Shown here piece by piece: positions 44,636-53,372 of a stretch of DNA of 64,000 bases; the stretch's first letter is position 1, and every line of letters starts with the position of its first letter. Made by a program: the position numbers and the translations under genes. The notes beneath the pieces were generated by a model. The model was given only the letters and a program-made list of their open reading frames with translations. It did no database searches and had not been told where the DNA came from. Source of the DNA: Thermoguttaceae bacterium (GTDB lineage Bacteria > Planctomycetota > Planctomycetia > Pirellulales > Thermoguttaceae). The stretch spans positions 1 through 64,000 of the forward strand of contig JAFRFG010000057.1 of NCBI GenBank assembly GCA_017434455.1, read 5' to 3'.

Positions 44636-45583
44636 TTAACGCCTCACGGCGATACGCAGCTTGGCGCTTCGGCTCCTTGGGTTATGGGTTCGTTCTTCCT
44701 CGCCGGCGGTGATCGGCTTTTTGGTGAGGACTTCCAGCCGTGGGTCGCCGCGCATCGCGTTCTTGACGATCCGGTCTTCCAGAGAATGGAAGCTGATCAC
44801 GGCTATTCTCCCCTCGGGCCGCAGAAAGTCGGCCGCCTTCGGCAGGAAGGTCTCCAGGGATTTTAACTCCTCGTTGACGGCGATCCGCAGGGCCTGAAAG
44901 GTCCGCGTGGCCGGGTCGATCTTCTGGTTGTGCCCGGGGATGACCTGCCGGCAAAGCGCCGCCAGTTCGCTGGCCTTTTGAATCGCCTTTCCCTCGTTCC
45001 TCAGACGAACGATCTGGCGCGCGATCCGCCGGCTGAACCGCTCTTCACCATAGCGGAAGATGATGTTGGCGATTTCTTCCTCACCGGCGCGCGCGAGCAG
45101 TTCTTTGGCGGGAATCCCCTCGGAGGTGTCGAACCGAAGATCGAGCGGGCCGTCGGAATCGAAGCTGAAGCCCCGCTGGCGATCGGCCAGCTGGTCGCTC
45201 GAAAGTCCCAGATCGAGGAGAAAACCGTCGACCTTCTCGATATCGAGCATCGCCAGAACTTCGGGGAAGTCGGCGAAATTGACCTGGGCCATTCGGATCG
45301 GCAGCTTTCGGCCGGCACGCGCCATGCGCGCCTGCGTCCGATCCAGCGCCCGAGGGTCCCGATCGCATCCGATCACCAAACCGGTCGGGCCGACCCGGCC
45401 GGCCAGGGCAATCGTGTGCCCACCTCCGCCGAGTGTCCCGTCCAGGTAGACGCCCCCCTCTTTCGGGGCCAGTCCTTCGACGGCCTCCTTAAGCAATACG
45501 GTGGTGTGAACCGTGATACCTTCCCCATCGGGGAGAGAAAGCGGGTTAGGGATGCCTTCCGGCACCGACTCGGCGTCCGACAT
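44636..45583 (-). CDS. rsmH: 16S rRNA (cytosine1402-N4)-methyltransferase
   Basis: A 315-aa enzyme, the standard length, starting at ATG 45583 behind AAGG. It methylates N4 of C1402 in 16S rRNA using SAM. The opening VLLKEAVEGLAPKEGGVYLDGTLGGGGHT (first part TVLLKEAVEGL, then YLDGTLGGGGHT) is the diagnostic SAM-binding region; DGFLLDLGLSSDQLADRQRGFSF and VISFHSLEDRIVK are also diagnostic. In most bacteria rsmH sits after mraZ in the division and cell-wall cluster; here neither mraZ nor ftsL/ftsI is adjacent. The LysM gene follows on the same strand after 150 nt. Confidence 0.96.
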   Translation of the reverse strand: MSDAESVPEGIPNPLSLPDGEGITVHTTVLLKEAVEGLAPKEGGVYLDGTLGGGGHTIALAGRVGPTGLVIGCDRDPRALDRTQARMARAGRKLPIRMAQVNFADFPEVLAMLDIEKVDGFLLDLGLSSDQLADRQRGFSFDSDGPLDLRFDTSEGIPAKELLARAGEEEIANIIFRYGEERFSRRIARQIVRLRNEGKAIQKASELAALCRQVIPGHNQKIDPATRTFQALRIAVNEELKSLETFLPKAADFLRPEGRIAVISFHSLEDRIVKNAMRGDPRLEVLTKKPITAGEEERTHNPRSRSAKLRIAVRR

Positions 45584-46029
45584 TGTGACCTTAAGTAATG
45601 TCCTCCGAATACTTGTATTATCGGTGTTTAAGAGGTGTTTTCCCCTAGAAAATGGGGCACTTTCCCCCCGGCGGGCGCGCACCGGCCAGTCCCGCGCGCT
45701 GGAACCATACTCTTTTTCCCAATCGGAATCCAGTTCAATTTTATCAAAAACTTCCTATTTTTCCTCAATCGCGCCAATCGAACGGCTGTATCAAGATGGA
45801 TAAAATGCGTCGTGGATGGAAAAAGATAATCATTGCGCCGATAATGCGCGAAAATTACGGTGAAAATGAGGAAAACGGGGGAAAACAAACAGTATGGCAA
45901 GTTGCCTTCCCGCCGCGGGGGGAATATACTTAAAGCGTGGAAGAGTGTCCGTTTCACAGACACGCGCTTCCCCCTTCGCGAAAACGACAGAAGAAACGGT
46001 TAACCTGAAAGCCGAGATAGGCATTTCCG
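45584..46029. other. 446-bp divergent intergenic region, AT-richer than its surroundings
   Basis: It separates rsmH (-) from a secreted protein (+). The segment 45720-45880 is AT-rich by the standards of the window. The only clear element is the promoter at 45902-45930; no gene is seen. Confidence 0.6.
45902..45930 (+). promoter_or_regulatory. promoter of the secreted protein at 46030
   Basis: TTGCCT (45902-45907), 17 nt, TATACT (45925-45930); leader about 95 nt. Confidence 0.6.
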
Positions 46030-47064
46030 ATGAAAAACGCGATATTTGGCCTGATGGCGTCGCTTGTATTCGCCGGGCTTTTGATCAGTCCCGACCTCCG
46101 CGCCGACGGCGGGCGGCAGCTGGGCCCCGGCGTGATGACCACGATACGCCCCTTTATCAACTACAGCGAGACCTATCAGTGGTCGCCGATTCCGACGATC
46201 GTCGCGGCTGATGATTCCTACGACTGGGCCCAGAGCCTCTATTTTACCAAGAGTGTCTGGTGTCTGGAGTTTAGCTTCAAGCCGATTCGCACGATTAAGG
46301 TCGACTTCCCGACGGAAGAGGGGACGCTTCAGACCAAAGAGGTCTGTTACATGGTCTACTCGGTGACCAATACCGGCGATTTCCTCGAAAGCCAGGTGGA
46401 CGAGGAGGCGAGCAACGCCATCCACGTGATGGGGCATGACGAAAGCGGTAAATACACCGCCAAAGAATACCGCATCAAGACCGACAATCTGGACGGGACC
46501 TACAAGCCCTCGATGGTCAGCTACATCGACGCCAAACCGGACGAAGACGGCAAGATTCCCGGAACCGTCCGTTTTGTCCCCCGCTTTGTGCTGGTGGGGC
46601 GCGGCGTGAACGACCCGGTGGTCTACGAGAAAAATGAAGACAGCGGTCTGTTCGTCAGCCAGCCGATCGCCGAGGAAAATCCTGTCTACCCCGATCAGTT
46701 CCTCCCCCTGGCGCTGGTTCAGATCGCCGCCGTCGAAGATCCCGCGATCAAGTTCGAGAACTGCGTGACCTTCCCGGCCCTCGATATCCCGCCGGGGAAG
46801 ACCGTTTGGGGGATCGCCACCTGGGTCGACGTCGATCCGAGAATCGATAACCTGACGGTCTACGTCAGCGGTCTGACCAACGCGCTGCGCTGGGACGACC
46901 CCGAAGAAGGGGTCGCGGCCGACGCCGGACCGATGGAAGGGCGCAAGATCTTCCGCAAGGTGCTCAAGCTCAACTTCTTCCATCCGGGCGACACCAAAAA
47001 TTCCGACGCCCCCTACTACTTCGGCAAACCGGGGGGGGAGCGGTACGAGTGGGTCTTCATGTAA
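46030..47064 (+). CDS. secreted protein of unknown function
   Basis: A 344-aa protein with a Sec signal (MKNAIFGLMASLVFAGLLIS, cut near RADGG). The mature chain is rich in beta-type strands (WCLEFSFKPIRTIKVDFPTE, CYMVYSVTNTGDFLESQV) and looks like a conserved planctomycete exported protein. No enzyme motif is seen. It has its own promoter and terminator and so appears to be a single-gene unit. Confidence 0.75.
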   Translation: MKNAIFGLMASLVFAGLLISPDLRADGGRQLGPGVMTTIRPFINYSETYQWSPIPTIVAADDSYDWAQSLYFTKSVWCLEFSFKPIRTIKVDFPTEEGTLQTKEVCYMVYSVTNTGDFLESQVDEEASNAIHVMGHDESGKYTAKEYRIKTDNLDGTYKPSMVSYIDAKPDEDGKIPGTVRFVPRFVLVGRGVNDPVVYEKNEDSGLFVSQPIAEENPVYPDQFLPLALVQIAAVEDPAIKFENCVTFPALDIPPGKTVWGIATWVDVDPRIDNLTVYVSGLTNALRWDDPEEGVAADAGPMEGRKIFRKVLKLNFFHPGDTKNSDAPYYFGKPGGERYEWVFM

Positions 47065-47092
47065 ACGGCCCGTTTTCAAGAGCCGTTTGAAC

Positions 47093-47138
47093 GCGAAAAA
47101 GGCCGCGGGCCCTCCGGTGCTCTCGGCCTTTCGTTTTT
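47093..47138 (+). terminator. rho-independent terminator
   Basis: AAAGGCCG (47098-47105) pairs with CGGCCTTT (47124-47131), followed by CGTTTTT. A second small stem (AACGGC/GCCGTT) lies just before it. Confidence 0.75.
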
Positions 47139-47187
47139 AGGTGAAAGCCCCTTGCCGTTTCCCCTTAAGTTTTGCCTCCTGCCCCCC

Positions 47188-47216
47188 TTATGGAAAGAAG
47201 AAAACACGTGTATAAT
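47188..47216 (+). promoter_or_regulatory. promoter of rpmA
   Basis: A perfect TATAAT at 47211-47216; the -35 at 17 nt is TTATGG (47188-47193), weaker. It gives a leader of about 160 nt. Confidence 0.6.
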
Positions 47217-47227
47217 CTCTCCACTGT

Positions 47228-47299
47228 AAACCCTCTTTTGCCTTAAGCATAAGGGCGCTTTGCCCCTAGTGCGGGCAAAGCCGATGGAGAAAGAGGTTT
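47228..47299 (+). promoter_or_regulatory. structured leader of rpmA
   Basis: AAACCCTCTTT (47228-47238) pairs with AAAGAGGTTT (47290-47299), with one bulged C; inside it GCTTTGCCC (47257-47265) pairs perfectly with GGGCAAAGC (47273-47281). A leader of the same sort precedes infC. Possibly a ribosomal-protein autoregulatory site (inference). The remaining 85 nt to the ATG hold nothing clear apart from the ribosome site GAGGA. Confidence 0.5.
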
Positions 47300-47384
47300 T
47301 CCCAGTACTCGAAAAGAACAAACGATAATCGGTCAGGTATTCGCGCGCTGCGAAGGCGCTTGGTACCGAGAAAGTGAGGAAGTT

Positions 47385-47657
47385 ATGGCTCATAAAAAGG
47401 GACAGGGGTCCAGCCGGAACGGGCGGGACTCCAACGGTCAGCGCCGTGGCGTTAAGGTGTTCGCCGGTCAGGCGGTTCGCCCGGGAAGCATCATTGTTCG
47501 TCAGTGCGGTTCGCATTGGCAGGCCGGCAAGGGGGTCGGTCAGGGGACCGATTTCACCATCTTTGCCCTGACCGAAGGTTTTGTGAAGTTTGACCGCAAT
47601 GGCCGCCGGGTCAACGTGGTTGCCGAAGATCCGAATCTTGAGGCGGTCCAGCAGTAA
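47385..47657 (+). CDS. rpmA: 50S ribosomal protein L27
   Basis: A 90-aa protein. [20 protein letters not shown] is the mature L27 start, which lies at the peptidyl-transferase centre, and [21 protein letters not shown] is the family core. It does not carry the N-terminal cleavable extension of Firmicutes L27. rplU, which normally precedes it, is not in the 320 bp upstream, while obg follows as usual. Confidence 0.97.
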   Translation: MAHKKGQGSSRNGRDSNGQRRGVKVFAGQAVRPGSIIVRQCGSHWQAGKGVGQGTDFTIFALTEGFVKFDRNGRRVNVVAEDPNLEAVQQ

Positions 47658-47690
47658 AAAAGCCGAGGTTTCGGACGCGCATTCTAATTT

Positions 47691-47774
47691 TTCGTTTTCG
47701 CGGGGGTACCGCTTTCGAAAACGAAGTGAGCGTGTAAATGGGCGTGCCTAGAAGATAGGTGCGCCCATTTTTTT
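47691..47774 (+). terminator. two hairpins ending rpmA
   Basis: The first is TTCGTTTTCG (47691-47700) with CGAAAACGAA (47716-47725), a perfect 10-bp stem with no T run after it. The second is the terminator: AAATGGGCG (47736-47744) with CGCCCATTT (47762-47770), a small inner CCTA/TAGG stem, and T to 47774. obg then needs its own promoter or read-through. Confidence 0.8.
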
Positions 47775-47829
47775 GGCTTTGCGAATGCTTGGCGTTTGGA
47801 CACCTGGAAACAGACGTCTTTTGGCGTGA

Positions 47830-48843
<1,014 letters not shown>

Positions 48844-48869
48844 TACCAGCCAGTACAATGAGGACACCC

Positions 48870-49895
48870 ATGGATTCCATCTGTTCCTTCACCCCGCCCG
48901 CGGCGCTGGCGTGCGCCTATCGTCTCGCCGAGCGCCAGCTTCAAGAGCTGTCCGGCCTGATCGAAAGCCAGCTGCGGCACGACAATCCCTTCCTCGAGGA
49001 AGTGTTCGGGTACGGTTTTCGCCTCGGGGGGAAGCGTCTGCGTCCCCTGCTGGTCTTTCTTTCGGGGAAAGCCGTCGGCGGCGTGAAAGAAGAGCACCTC
49101 CGCGCGGCGGCGGCGCTGGAGATGATCCATACCGGGACGCTCATCCATGACGATATCTTGGACGGCGCCAAGATTCGCCGCCATCTTCAGACCCTGAACA
49201 TCCGCTGGGATCCCCGCACGGCTGTCTTGGCGGGGGACTATCTTCTGACACAGGCGATCCATCTGACCACGGAGATCGACGACACGACCTGCTACCGCTC
49301 GATCGCGCTGGCCTGCCGGCGAACCTGTGAGGGGGAACTCCTTCAGACGGCCCTCCAGGGGGAGTTCGGGATGACCGAAGATGACTATTACCGCGTCATC
49401 CGGGGGAAAACCGCCTCGCTGCTGGAATGTTCCGCCCGGCTGGGGGCCTATTTCGGGGGAGCTTCCGCTAAGTGTGTCGAGCGGTTTGCCTATTACGGTC
49501 AGGGACTCGGGGCGGCGTTTCAAATCCTTGACGACCTCCTCGACCTGGAGGGGGAGACCGAGTCGATGGGGAAGACCCTGGGGACCGATCTGATCAACCG
49601 CAAGCCGACCCTGCCGCTGATTCTCTTTTTGGCCGGTGCCGACACCCCCGCGCGGGAACGCGTTTTGTCGCTTTTGAACAAAGACAACCCCACGTCCGAA
49701 GATCTTGCCGCGGTGACCGGTTCCCTTCGCGACGCCGGCTGCCTGACGGCCGCCCGGCTGCAGGCCGAGCGGTTCGTCGCCGATGCTCTTGCTTCCTTGG
49801 ACAAAACGCGCCCCGAGACGATGACGGCCGAACAGACCGACGCCTACGCCGCGCTGGAGAGTGTCGCGAACTTTGTTCTTTCGCGAAGCTGCTGA
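48870..49895 (+). CDS. polyprenyl diphosphate synthase
   Basis: A 341-aa enzyme that adds isopentenyl diphosphate units to an allylic diphosphate. The start is ATG 48870, with TGAGGA 6 nt upstream; an ATG at 48837 would overlap the obg stop. The first aspartate-rich motif is HDDILDGA (about 96) and the second is DDLLDLEGE; GKRLRPLLV and GKTASLLE are also present. The bulky residues before the first motif (MIHTGTLIHDD) point to a long-chain product (quinone side chain) rather than farnesyl diphosphate, though the length is not certain. It is probably cotranscribed with obg. Confidence 0.88.
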   Translation: MDSICSFTPPAALACAYRLAERQLQELSGLIESQLRHDNPFLEEVFGYGFRLGGKRLRPLLVFLSGKAVGGVKEEHLRAAAALEMIHTGTLIHDDILDGAKIRRHLQTLNIRWDPRTAVLAGDYLLTQAIHLTTEIDDTTCYRSIALACRRTCEGELLQTALQGEFGMTEDDYYRVIRGKTASLLECSARLGAYFGGASAKCVERFAYYGQGLGAAFQILDDLLDLEGETESMGKTLGTDLINRKPTLPLILFLAGADTPARERVLSLLNKDNPTSEDLAAVTGSLRDAGCLTAARLQAERFVADALASLDKTRPETMTAEQTDAYAALESVANFVLSRSC

Positions 49896-50308
49896 GCACC
49901 CTTTTCGCGCCTTTCGATATCCCCAAACGCGGTCGGCCGCTTTTGTTTTGCCCGGCCGCTTGAGGGCTTTGCGCGGGACCCGGGCCGATACCGTCGAAGC
50001 TGCCCGGACACGGCTTATAACAGGGCTCTTTTGGAATATTCGGCAGACCCCGTAAAGCGGGAAAAATTGCTCTTGTTCCCCTTTTGGATTTAATCTATAT
50101 TCCCCCTTATCCTTAACATACAGGGTGTCCCTTTGGTCTTTCCCAAACCGGCTCGAAAGAGTTTTTTTAAGAACACTCTCCCGAGGCAAACGTAGTAATC
50201 GGGAGATGTCCCCGCGGATGCCCCCCGCCCGCCGTTTTGGCGTTTTCGCCCCGCGCGAAAGCCGAACCGGCGGCTTCGTTGAACACGACCATTCGTTGAA
50301 TACGAACT
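49896..50308. other. 413-bp intergenic region before the flagellar export cluster
   Basis: It contains a promoter (50073-50101), direct repeats of CGGCCGCTT and AT-rich DNA around 50080-50120. No gene is seen. Confidence 0.6.
50073..50101 (+). promoter_or_regulatory. promoter upstream of the hydrolase-like protein and flagellar genes
   Basis: TTGTTC (50073-50078), 17 nt, TATATT (50096-50101). The leader to ATG 50309 would be about 200 nt. Confidence 0.55.
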
Positions 50309-51073
50309 ATGGATAAAACAAAACAGACCGGTTCACGCAACGGTTCCTCGCCCCTGATGTACGACACGGCCGCGGATATGCTCGCGCCGATGCCGTATAC
50401 GGAATCCAGCCGCGCGGCCCGGACTTACGAGCATATCCTTTCCGCTCCGGTTCACTACGAACCGCGTTACGAATACCCGCTGGTGATCTGGCTTCACAGC
50501 CCCGGCCGTGACGAGCATGAGATCCTCTCCGTCGCCCCTCGTTTGAGCATGCGCAACTACGTCGCCGTCGCGCCGCGCGCCGTCAAGTTAGACCACCGGG
50601 CCGACAGCGCCGCGCGATTCACGCCGATGTACGATTGGCCGACCGACGGCCCCCAGGTCGAGGAAGCCGAGGAGCGAATCTTCCGTTCGATCGAGCGCGC
50701 CCGCGCGCAGTGCAGCATCTCCGCCAAGCGAATCTTTTTGGTCGGGCTCGGTTCGGGCGGAACGTTCGCGCTGAAGATTGGGACGAAGTACCCCGAGTAT
50801 TTCGCCGGCGCCGTCTCGATGCTCGGATCGTTTCCCAAGGGAGAGCGGCCGCTGCGCTGCTGGCGTCAGACCCGTTCTTTCCCCATCTTCCTCACCGTCG
50901 GTCTCAACAGCCGAACCTTTACCCCCGCCGACGCCGCCGCGCAGCTTCGGCTCTTCCATACCGCGGGTATGTCGGTTTTGATTCATCAGTACAAGACCGC
51001 CAACCGGCCGACCGTCCCCATGTTCCGCGATGTCAATCGCTGGATTATGGAGCGGGTGACCGGCGGCCGTTAA
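50309..51073 (+). CDS. alpha/beta-hydrolase-like protein lacking the usual nucleophile
   Basis: A 254-aa protein with the esterase/phospholipase fold pattern: PLVIWLHSPGRDEHE (oxyanion strand), then the nucleophile elbow RIFLVGLGSGGTFALKIG, and a late Asp/His region (FLTVGLNSRTFTPAD). In the family the elbow is GxSxG; here the aligned position is Gly (G-L-G-S-G), with Ser moved one place on. Either catalysis uses the shifted serine or the protein is a non-catalytic homologue. It lies 35 nt before the FliN-like gene and is probably cotranscribed with the flagellar genes. It has no signal peptide. Confidence 0.7.
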   Translation: MDKTKQTGSRNGSSPLMYDTAADMLAPMPYTESSRAARTYEHILSAPVHYEPRYEYPLVIWLHSPGRDEHEILSVAPRLSMRNYVAVAPRAVKLDHRADSAARFTPMYDWPTDGPQVEEAEERIFRSIERARAQCSISAKRIFLVGLGSGGTFALKIGTKYPEYFAGAVSMLGSFPKGERPLRCWRQTRSFPIFLTVGLNSRTFTPADAAAQLRLFHTAGMSVLIHQYKTANRPTVPMFRDVNRWIMERVTGGR

Positions 51074-51108
51074 AAAACCAAAGCTCCGGCCGATCGGGAT
51101 CTTCGGTG

Positions 51109-51456
51109 ATGAATCACTCTGAGCACAAGCGGCAGATCGATCGTCTGGTCACCAACGCGCAGGAGGCGCTGTCGGATTTGATCCCCGGTTCCGCGGCGGC
51201 GCGCAGCCCGGCCGAGCCGATGACCGACGCGGGGCCGATGGACGAGACGGAACCGATGGTCGACATTGAGTTTGCCCGAATGAGTTTTACCCCCGAGGAG
51301 CTTGCCTCGGCACGGGTTGGCACCATCTATTCACTCGGGAAGCCCCCCAGCCCGACGGTCGCTCTTTATCGGGAGGAAAAGAAAATCGCCGAGGCGACCC
51401 TTTTTGTGCGGGACGGCCAGCTGTGTGTGCGGATTCAACATCTTGCCTCCGAGTGA
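51109..51456 (+). CDS. fliN: FliN-like flagellar switch protein (SpoA/C-ring domain)
   Basis: A 115-aa protein from ATG 51109. The C-terminal 60 residues (FARMSFTPEELASARVGTIY, LFVRDGQLCVRIQHL) have the SpoA-type C-ring domain pattern of FliN/YscQ, and the N-terminal half is a variable acidic region, as in FliN. FliN forms the flagellar C-ring with FliM and helps dock the export ATPase complex. fliM is not adjacent. Support comes from the next genes, fliO to flhB, so the name rests partly on context. Confidence 0.65.
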   Translation: MNHSEHKRQIDRLVTNAQEALSDLIPGSAAARSPAEPMTDAGPMDETEPMVDIEFARMSFTPEELASARVGTIYSLGKPPSPTVALYREEKKIAEATLFVRDGQLCVRIQHLASE

Positions 51457-51509
51457 CCGTGGCGAACGATCATATCATCTAAAAGAATTTCCACGGGAGC
51501 GCGGATCGG

Positions 51510-52043
51510 ATGAGAAACGGCACGGTTAAGCGACTGGCTCTTTTTCTGGCGGTCTCCCTGCTGCTGATGCCCGCGCCGCGGTTTTGGGCCGAGGAATCTT
51601 CCGTCGGCGAAAAAGCTGTCGCCGAGCAAACGGCCGAAAGCGGTCCCTCGCCGGAAGAAAAGCACCTCCTGGAGCTCCCCCCCGCCCGAAGCGACGCCGG
51701 TCCTTGGGCCTATTCGGTGACCCGATCGCTGACCGGGCTTTTCTTTGTCTTGGCGGTTCTCTTCGCCTTTTTGTACGTGGCGAAAAGATGGACCCCCGCG
51801 AGGAAACGACTTTGCTCGGAGGCGTGCTTCCAGACGATGGCGGTCTTTCCGATTTCCGGCCGCGTCCAGGGAAGGGTCGTTCGTTTCGGCCCGAAAATTC
51901 TTCTTTTAGCCGTCAGCCGCGATCGTGTTACCCCGCTGACCGAGCTGACCGATCCGCAGCAGATCGCTTCCCTCACCGCGGCGCTGCCTCGATCCGGGAG
52001 CCGGTCGGGGGAGGAGGAAGCCCCCAAGGAGGCAGGCCAATGA
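51510..52043 (+). CDS. fliO: FliO-like flagellar export chaperone protein
   Basis: A 177-aa protein: signal-type N-terminus (MRNGTVKRLALFLAVSLLLM), a hydrophilic stretch, one membrane segment (SLTGLFFVLAVLFAFLYVAK, about 72-91), then the cytoplasmic FliO domain (MAVFPISGRVQGRVVRFGPK and LLAVSRDRVTPLTEL). FliO helps assemble the FliP ring. The stop overlaps the FliP start (ATGA), a sign of translational coupling. Confidence 0.8.
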   Translation: MRNGTVKRLALFLAVSLLLMPAPRFWAEESSVGEKAVAEQTAESGPSPEEKHLLELPPARSDAGPWAYSVTRSLTGLFFVLAVLFAFLYVAKRWTPARKRLCSEACFQTMAVFPISGRVQGRVVRFGPKILLLAVSRDRVTPLTELTDPQQIASLTAALPRSGSRSGEEEAPKEAGQ

Positions 52044-53032
52044 AATCGCTCTTGGGAAAGCCGCTTTATTTTCTGGTGATGATCGCGCTGCTGCTGGGCA
52101 CCGGCGATGCGCTGCGCGCCTTGGATCCGCCCAGCGTCCCGTCGCTCGACGCGCAGCCGCTGACCGGCGCTGCGGCGGCGGACAGTGACACCGCCCAGCC
52201 GCCGGCCCAGGTGCTCGATGCGGATCTTCCCGGCATGGCTGGTACGGCCGGTGCCGCTGATCTTCCCGGTACGGCCGGTGCTGCCGATGTTCCCGGCGCC
52301 GCCGATCTGTCCGCCGCGCCAGGTGCCGGGGGGGATTGGTCACGGGAAATCTCCGAGCTGTTTGCCCCGACCTCGGGGGGACGCGTCGGGGGGACGGTGA
52401 AGATCGCGATTCTCTTGAGCGTCCTTTCCCTGGTTCCGGCCATCTTGATGATGACCACCTCCTTCGTTCGGATCATCACCGTCCTGTCGATCCTCCGCCA
52501 GGGGCTGGGGACGGGACAGACCCCGCCGACTCAGGTTCTCACGGCGATCGCGGTCTTTATGACCTTGCTGGTGATGACCCCGACCTTCACCAAGATATGG
52601 GACGGCGCCATTCGCCCCTACTCCGACAAACAGATCACTTTCACCGAGGCGGTCCAAAGGGGGGAGGTGCCGATGCGGACCTTTCTGTGGAAACAGATCG
52701 AGCGCTCGGGGAATACCGACGTGATCTATCAGCTTCTGGAGTATGTCCCCAACGCCCAGGTTCCCAAGTACTACGAGGATATCCCGTGGCGGGTCCTGCT
52801 TCCGGCCTTTATGATGAGCGAGCTGAAGATCGCCTTCCTGATCGGTTTTCAGATCCTGCTCCCCTTCCTGATCATCGACCTGATCGTCTCGGGGGTGACC
52901 GTCTCGATGGGGATGATGATGCTTCCTCCGGCGCTGGTCTCACTGCCGCTGAAGCTGATGCTCTTCGTCTTGGTCGATGGCTGGACACTGGTCGTCAAGG
53001 CCCTGCTGGACGGTTTTGTGGTTAATATTTAG
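52040..53032 (+). CDS. fliP: flagellar export gate protein FliP, with an unusual N-terminal extension
   Basis: A 330-aa protein from ATG 52040 (AAGGAGG 9 nt upstream). FliP forms the core of the export gate in the membrane with FliQ and FliR. The conserved part (about 118-330) is complete: VKIAILLSVLSLVPAILMMT, TPPTQVLTAIAVFMTLLVM, IPWRVLLPAFMMSELKIAF and GMMMLPPALVSLPLKLMLFV. Before it come a signal peptide and about 70 residues of Ala/Gly/Pro-rich repeats (GTAGAADLPGTAGAADV) that typical FliP lacks. Confidence 0.95.
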   Translation: MKSLLGKPLYFLVMIALLLGTGDALRALDPPSVPSLDAQPLTGAAAADSDTAQPPAQVLDADLPGMAGTAGAADLPGTAGAADVPGAADLSAAPGAGGDWSREISELFAPTSGGRVGGTVKIAILLSVLSLVPAILMMTTSFVRIITVLSILRQGLGTGQTPPTQVLTAIAVFMTLLVMTPTFTKIWDGAIRPYSDKQITFTEAVQRGEVPMRTFLWKQIERSGNTDVIYQLLEYVPNAQVPKYYEDIPWRVLLPAFMMSELKIAFLIGFQILLPFLIIDLIVSGVTVSMGMMMLPPALVSLPLKLMLFVLVDGWTLVVKALLDGFVVNI

Positions 53033-53033
53033 G

Positions 53034-53057
53034 TAATAAATATATAATAAATAAAAA
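53034..53057 (+). promoter_or_regulatory. 24-bp A/T-only tract before fliQ
   Basis: The spacer between fliP and fliQ is wholly A/T for 24 bp and contains TATAAT (53043-53048) without a matching -35. It is striking in this GC-rich DNA, and may be an internal promoter or an unstructured translation-entry stretch. GGAG stands 11 nt before the fliQ ATG. Confidence 0.4.
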
Positions 53058-53083
53058 CGCGTTTCATCCGCAGGAGATTAGCG

Positions 53084-53362
53084 ATGGAGCTGTCGACCGC
53101 CATTGATCTTGCCCGGCAGGCCTTGGTATTGGCCACCCAGTTGGGGCTGCCGATACTCCTGGCCTTGCTGGTGATTTCGTTCCTCGTGGGGCTCTTCCAG
53201 ACGATGACACAGGTTCAGGAACAGACCCTCTCGGTCGTCGTCAAACTGATCGCCGGGGCCGTGATTCTCGTATGGCTTCTGCCTTGGATGACCGGGCGGA
53301 TTGTTGAGTACACCCGAGCGCTCTTTGAGCGGATCCCCGAAAACATCGGGATGCTGATGTGA
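53084..53362 (+). CDS. fliQ: flagellar export gate protein FliQ
   Basis: A 92-aa protein with two membrane hairpin helices (LGLPILLALLVISFLVGLFQ and LIAGAVILVWLLPWMTGRIV) joined by the TMTQVQEQTLS turn, typical of FliQ. It packs around the FliP/FliR channel. fliR follows after 10 nt. Confidence 0.93.
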   Translation: MELSTAIDLARQALVLATQLGLPILLALLVISFLVGLFQTMTQVQEQTLSVVVKLIAGAVILVWLLPWMTGRIVEYTRALFERIPENIGMLM

Positions 53363-53372
53363 GGGGCGGCCG

